Below, piece after piece: positions 32,971 to 32,979 of a DNA stretch of 32,979 nucleotides. Every line of letters starts with the position of its first letter. Position 1 is the stretch's first letter. Made by a program: the position numbers and the translations under genes. The notes under the pieces were generated by a model that saw only the letters and a list, made by a program, of their open reading frames with translations, did not search any database and had not been told where the DNA came from. The stretch spans positions 1-32,979 of the forward strand of contig JAGHSJ010000407.1 in assembly GCA_018065935.1 (NCBI GenBank). The letters are read 5' to 3'. This DNA comes from Candidatus Kurthia equi (lineage in GTDB: Bacteria; Bacillota; Bacilli; Bacillales_A; Planococcaceae).

Positions 32971-32979
32971 CTTTATAAC

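Overview
The window looks like chromosomal DNA of a low-GC Gram-positive endospore former of the Bacillaceae/Planococcaceae, most likely Lysinibacillus or a close relative. This rests on low GC content, strong AGGAGG-type ribosome binding sites, frequent TTG starts, and gene order matching the Bacillus subtilis hem/yhg/yha region (yhfH, yhgE-yhgD, hemY-hemH-hemE, yhgC/hmoB, yhaA, ecsBA, hit, trpP, yhaH, hpr, prsA, yhaM-yhaN-yhaO, yhzD, yhaR). The genus is inference; no rRNA or other marker is present.

Layout. Bases 1-580 hold the tiny zinc-ribbon gene yhfH and a hairpin-rich gap. From 581 to 3710 a YhgE/Pip-type membrane protein and its TetR regulator (yhgD) run on the minus strand, each preceded by a matching 23-bp operator. 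A four-gene minus-strand cassette (beta-propeller lipoprotein, OmpR-type regulator, sensor kinase, YtkA/FixH-like lipoprotein) sits between this pair and the heme genes, where B. subtilis has no insertion. Next come hemY, hemH and hemE, the last steps of coproporphyrin-dependent heme synthesis. Divergent from them are an HmoB/TRAP-family protein and an M20 amidohydrolase.

From 13.1 to 16.2 kb lie a luciferase-like oxidoreductase and the EcsAB ABC transporter on the minus strand. From 16.3 to 20.8 kb, on the plus strand, are hit, trpP (tryptophan uptake, with a candidate TRAP-binding leader), yhaH, hpr/scoC, two small membrane-protein genes with TTG starts, and the foldase prsA. From 21.1 to 25.9 kb the minus-strand yhaO-yhaN-yhaM operon encodes an SbcD-like nuclease, an SbcC-like membrane ATPase and a 3'-5' exoribonuclease. 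They are followed by yhzD (plus) and a yhaR-type enoyl-CoA hydratase (minus) with a FadR-like operator.

From 27.5 to 30.6 kb a serine-specific T-box riboswitch (UCC specifier) controls a class V aminotransferase and serA, a two-gene serine-synthesis unit.

The right end is mobile DNA. A complete 1710-bp IS1595-family element (30862-32571) has 23-bp terminal inverted repeats and an 8-bp target duplication, TAAATTTA. It carries its transposase plus a passenger lipoprotein gene with its own promoter and terminator. It has split a gene for a secreted two-SH3-domain protein; removing the element and one target copy restores a single 193-codon frame exactly. This is the most distinctive feature of the window. 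No tRNA, rRNA or CRISPR array was seen.
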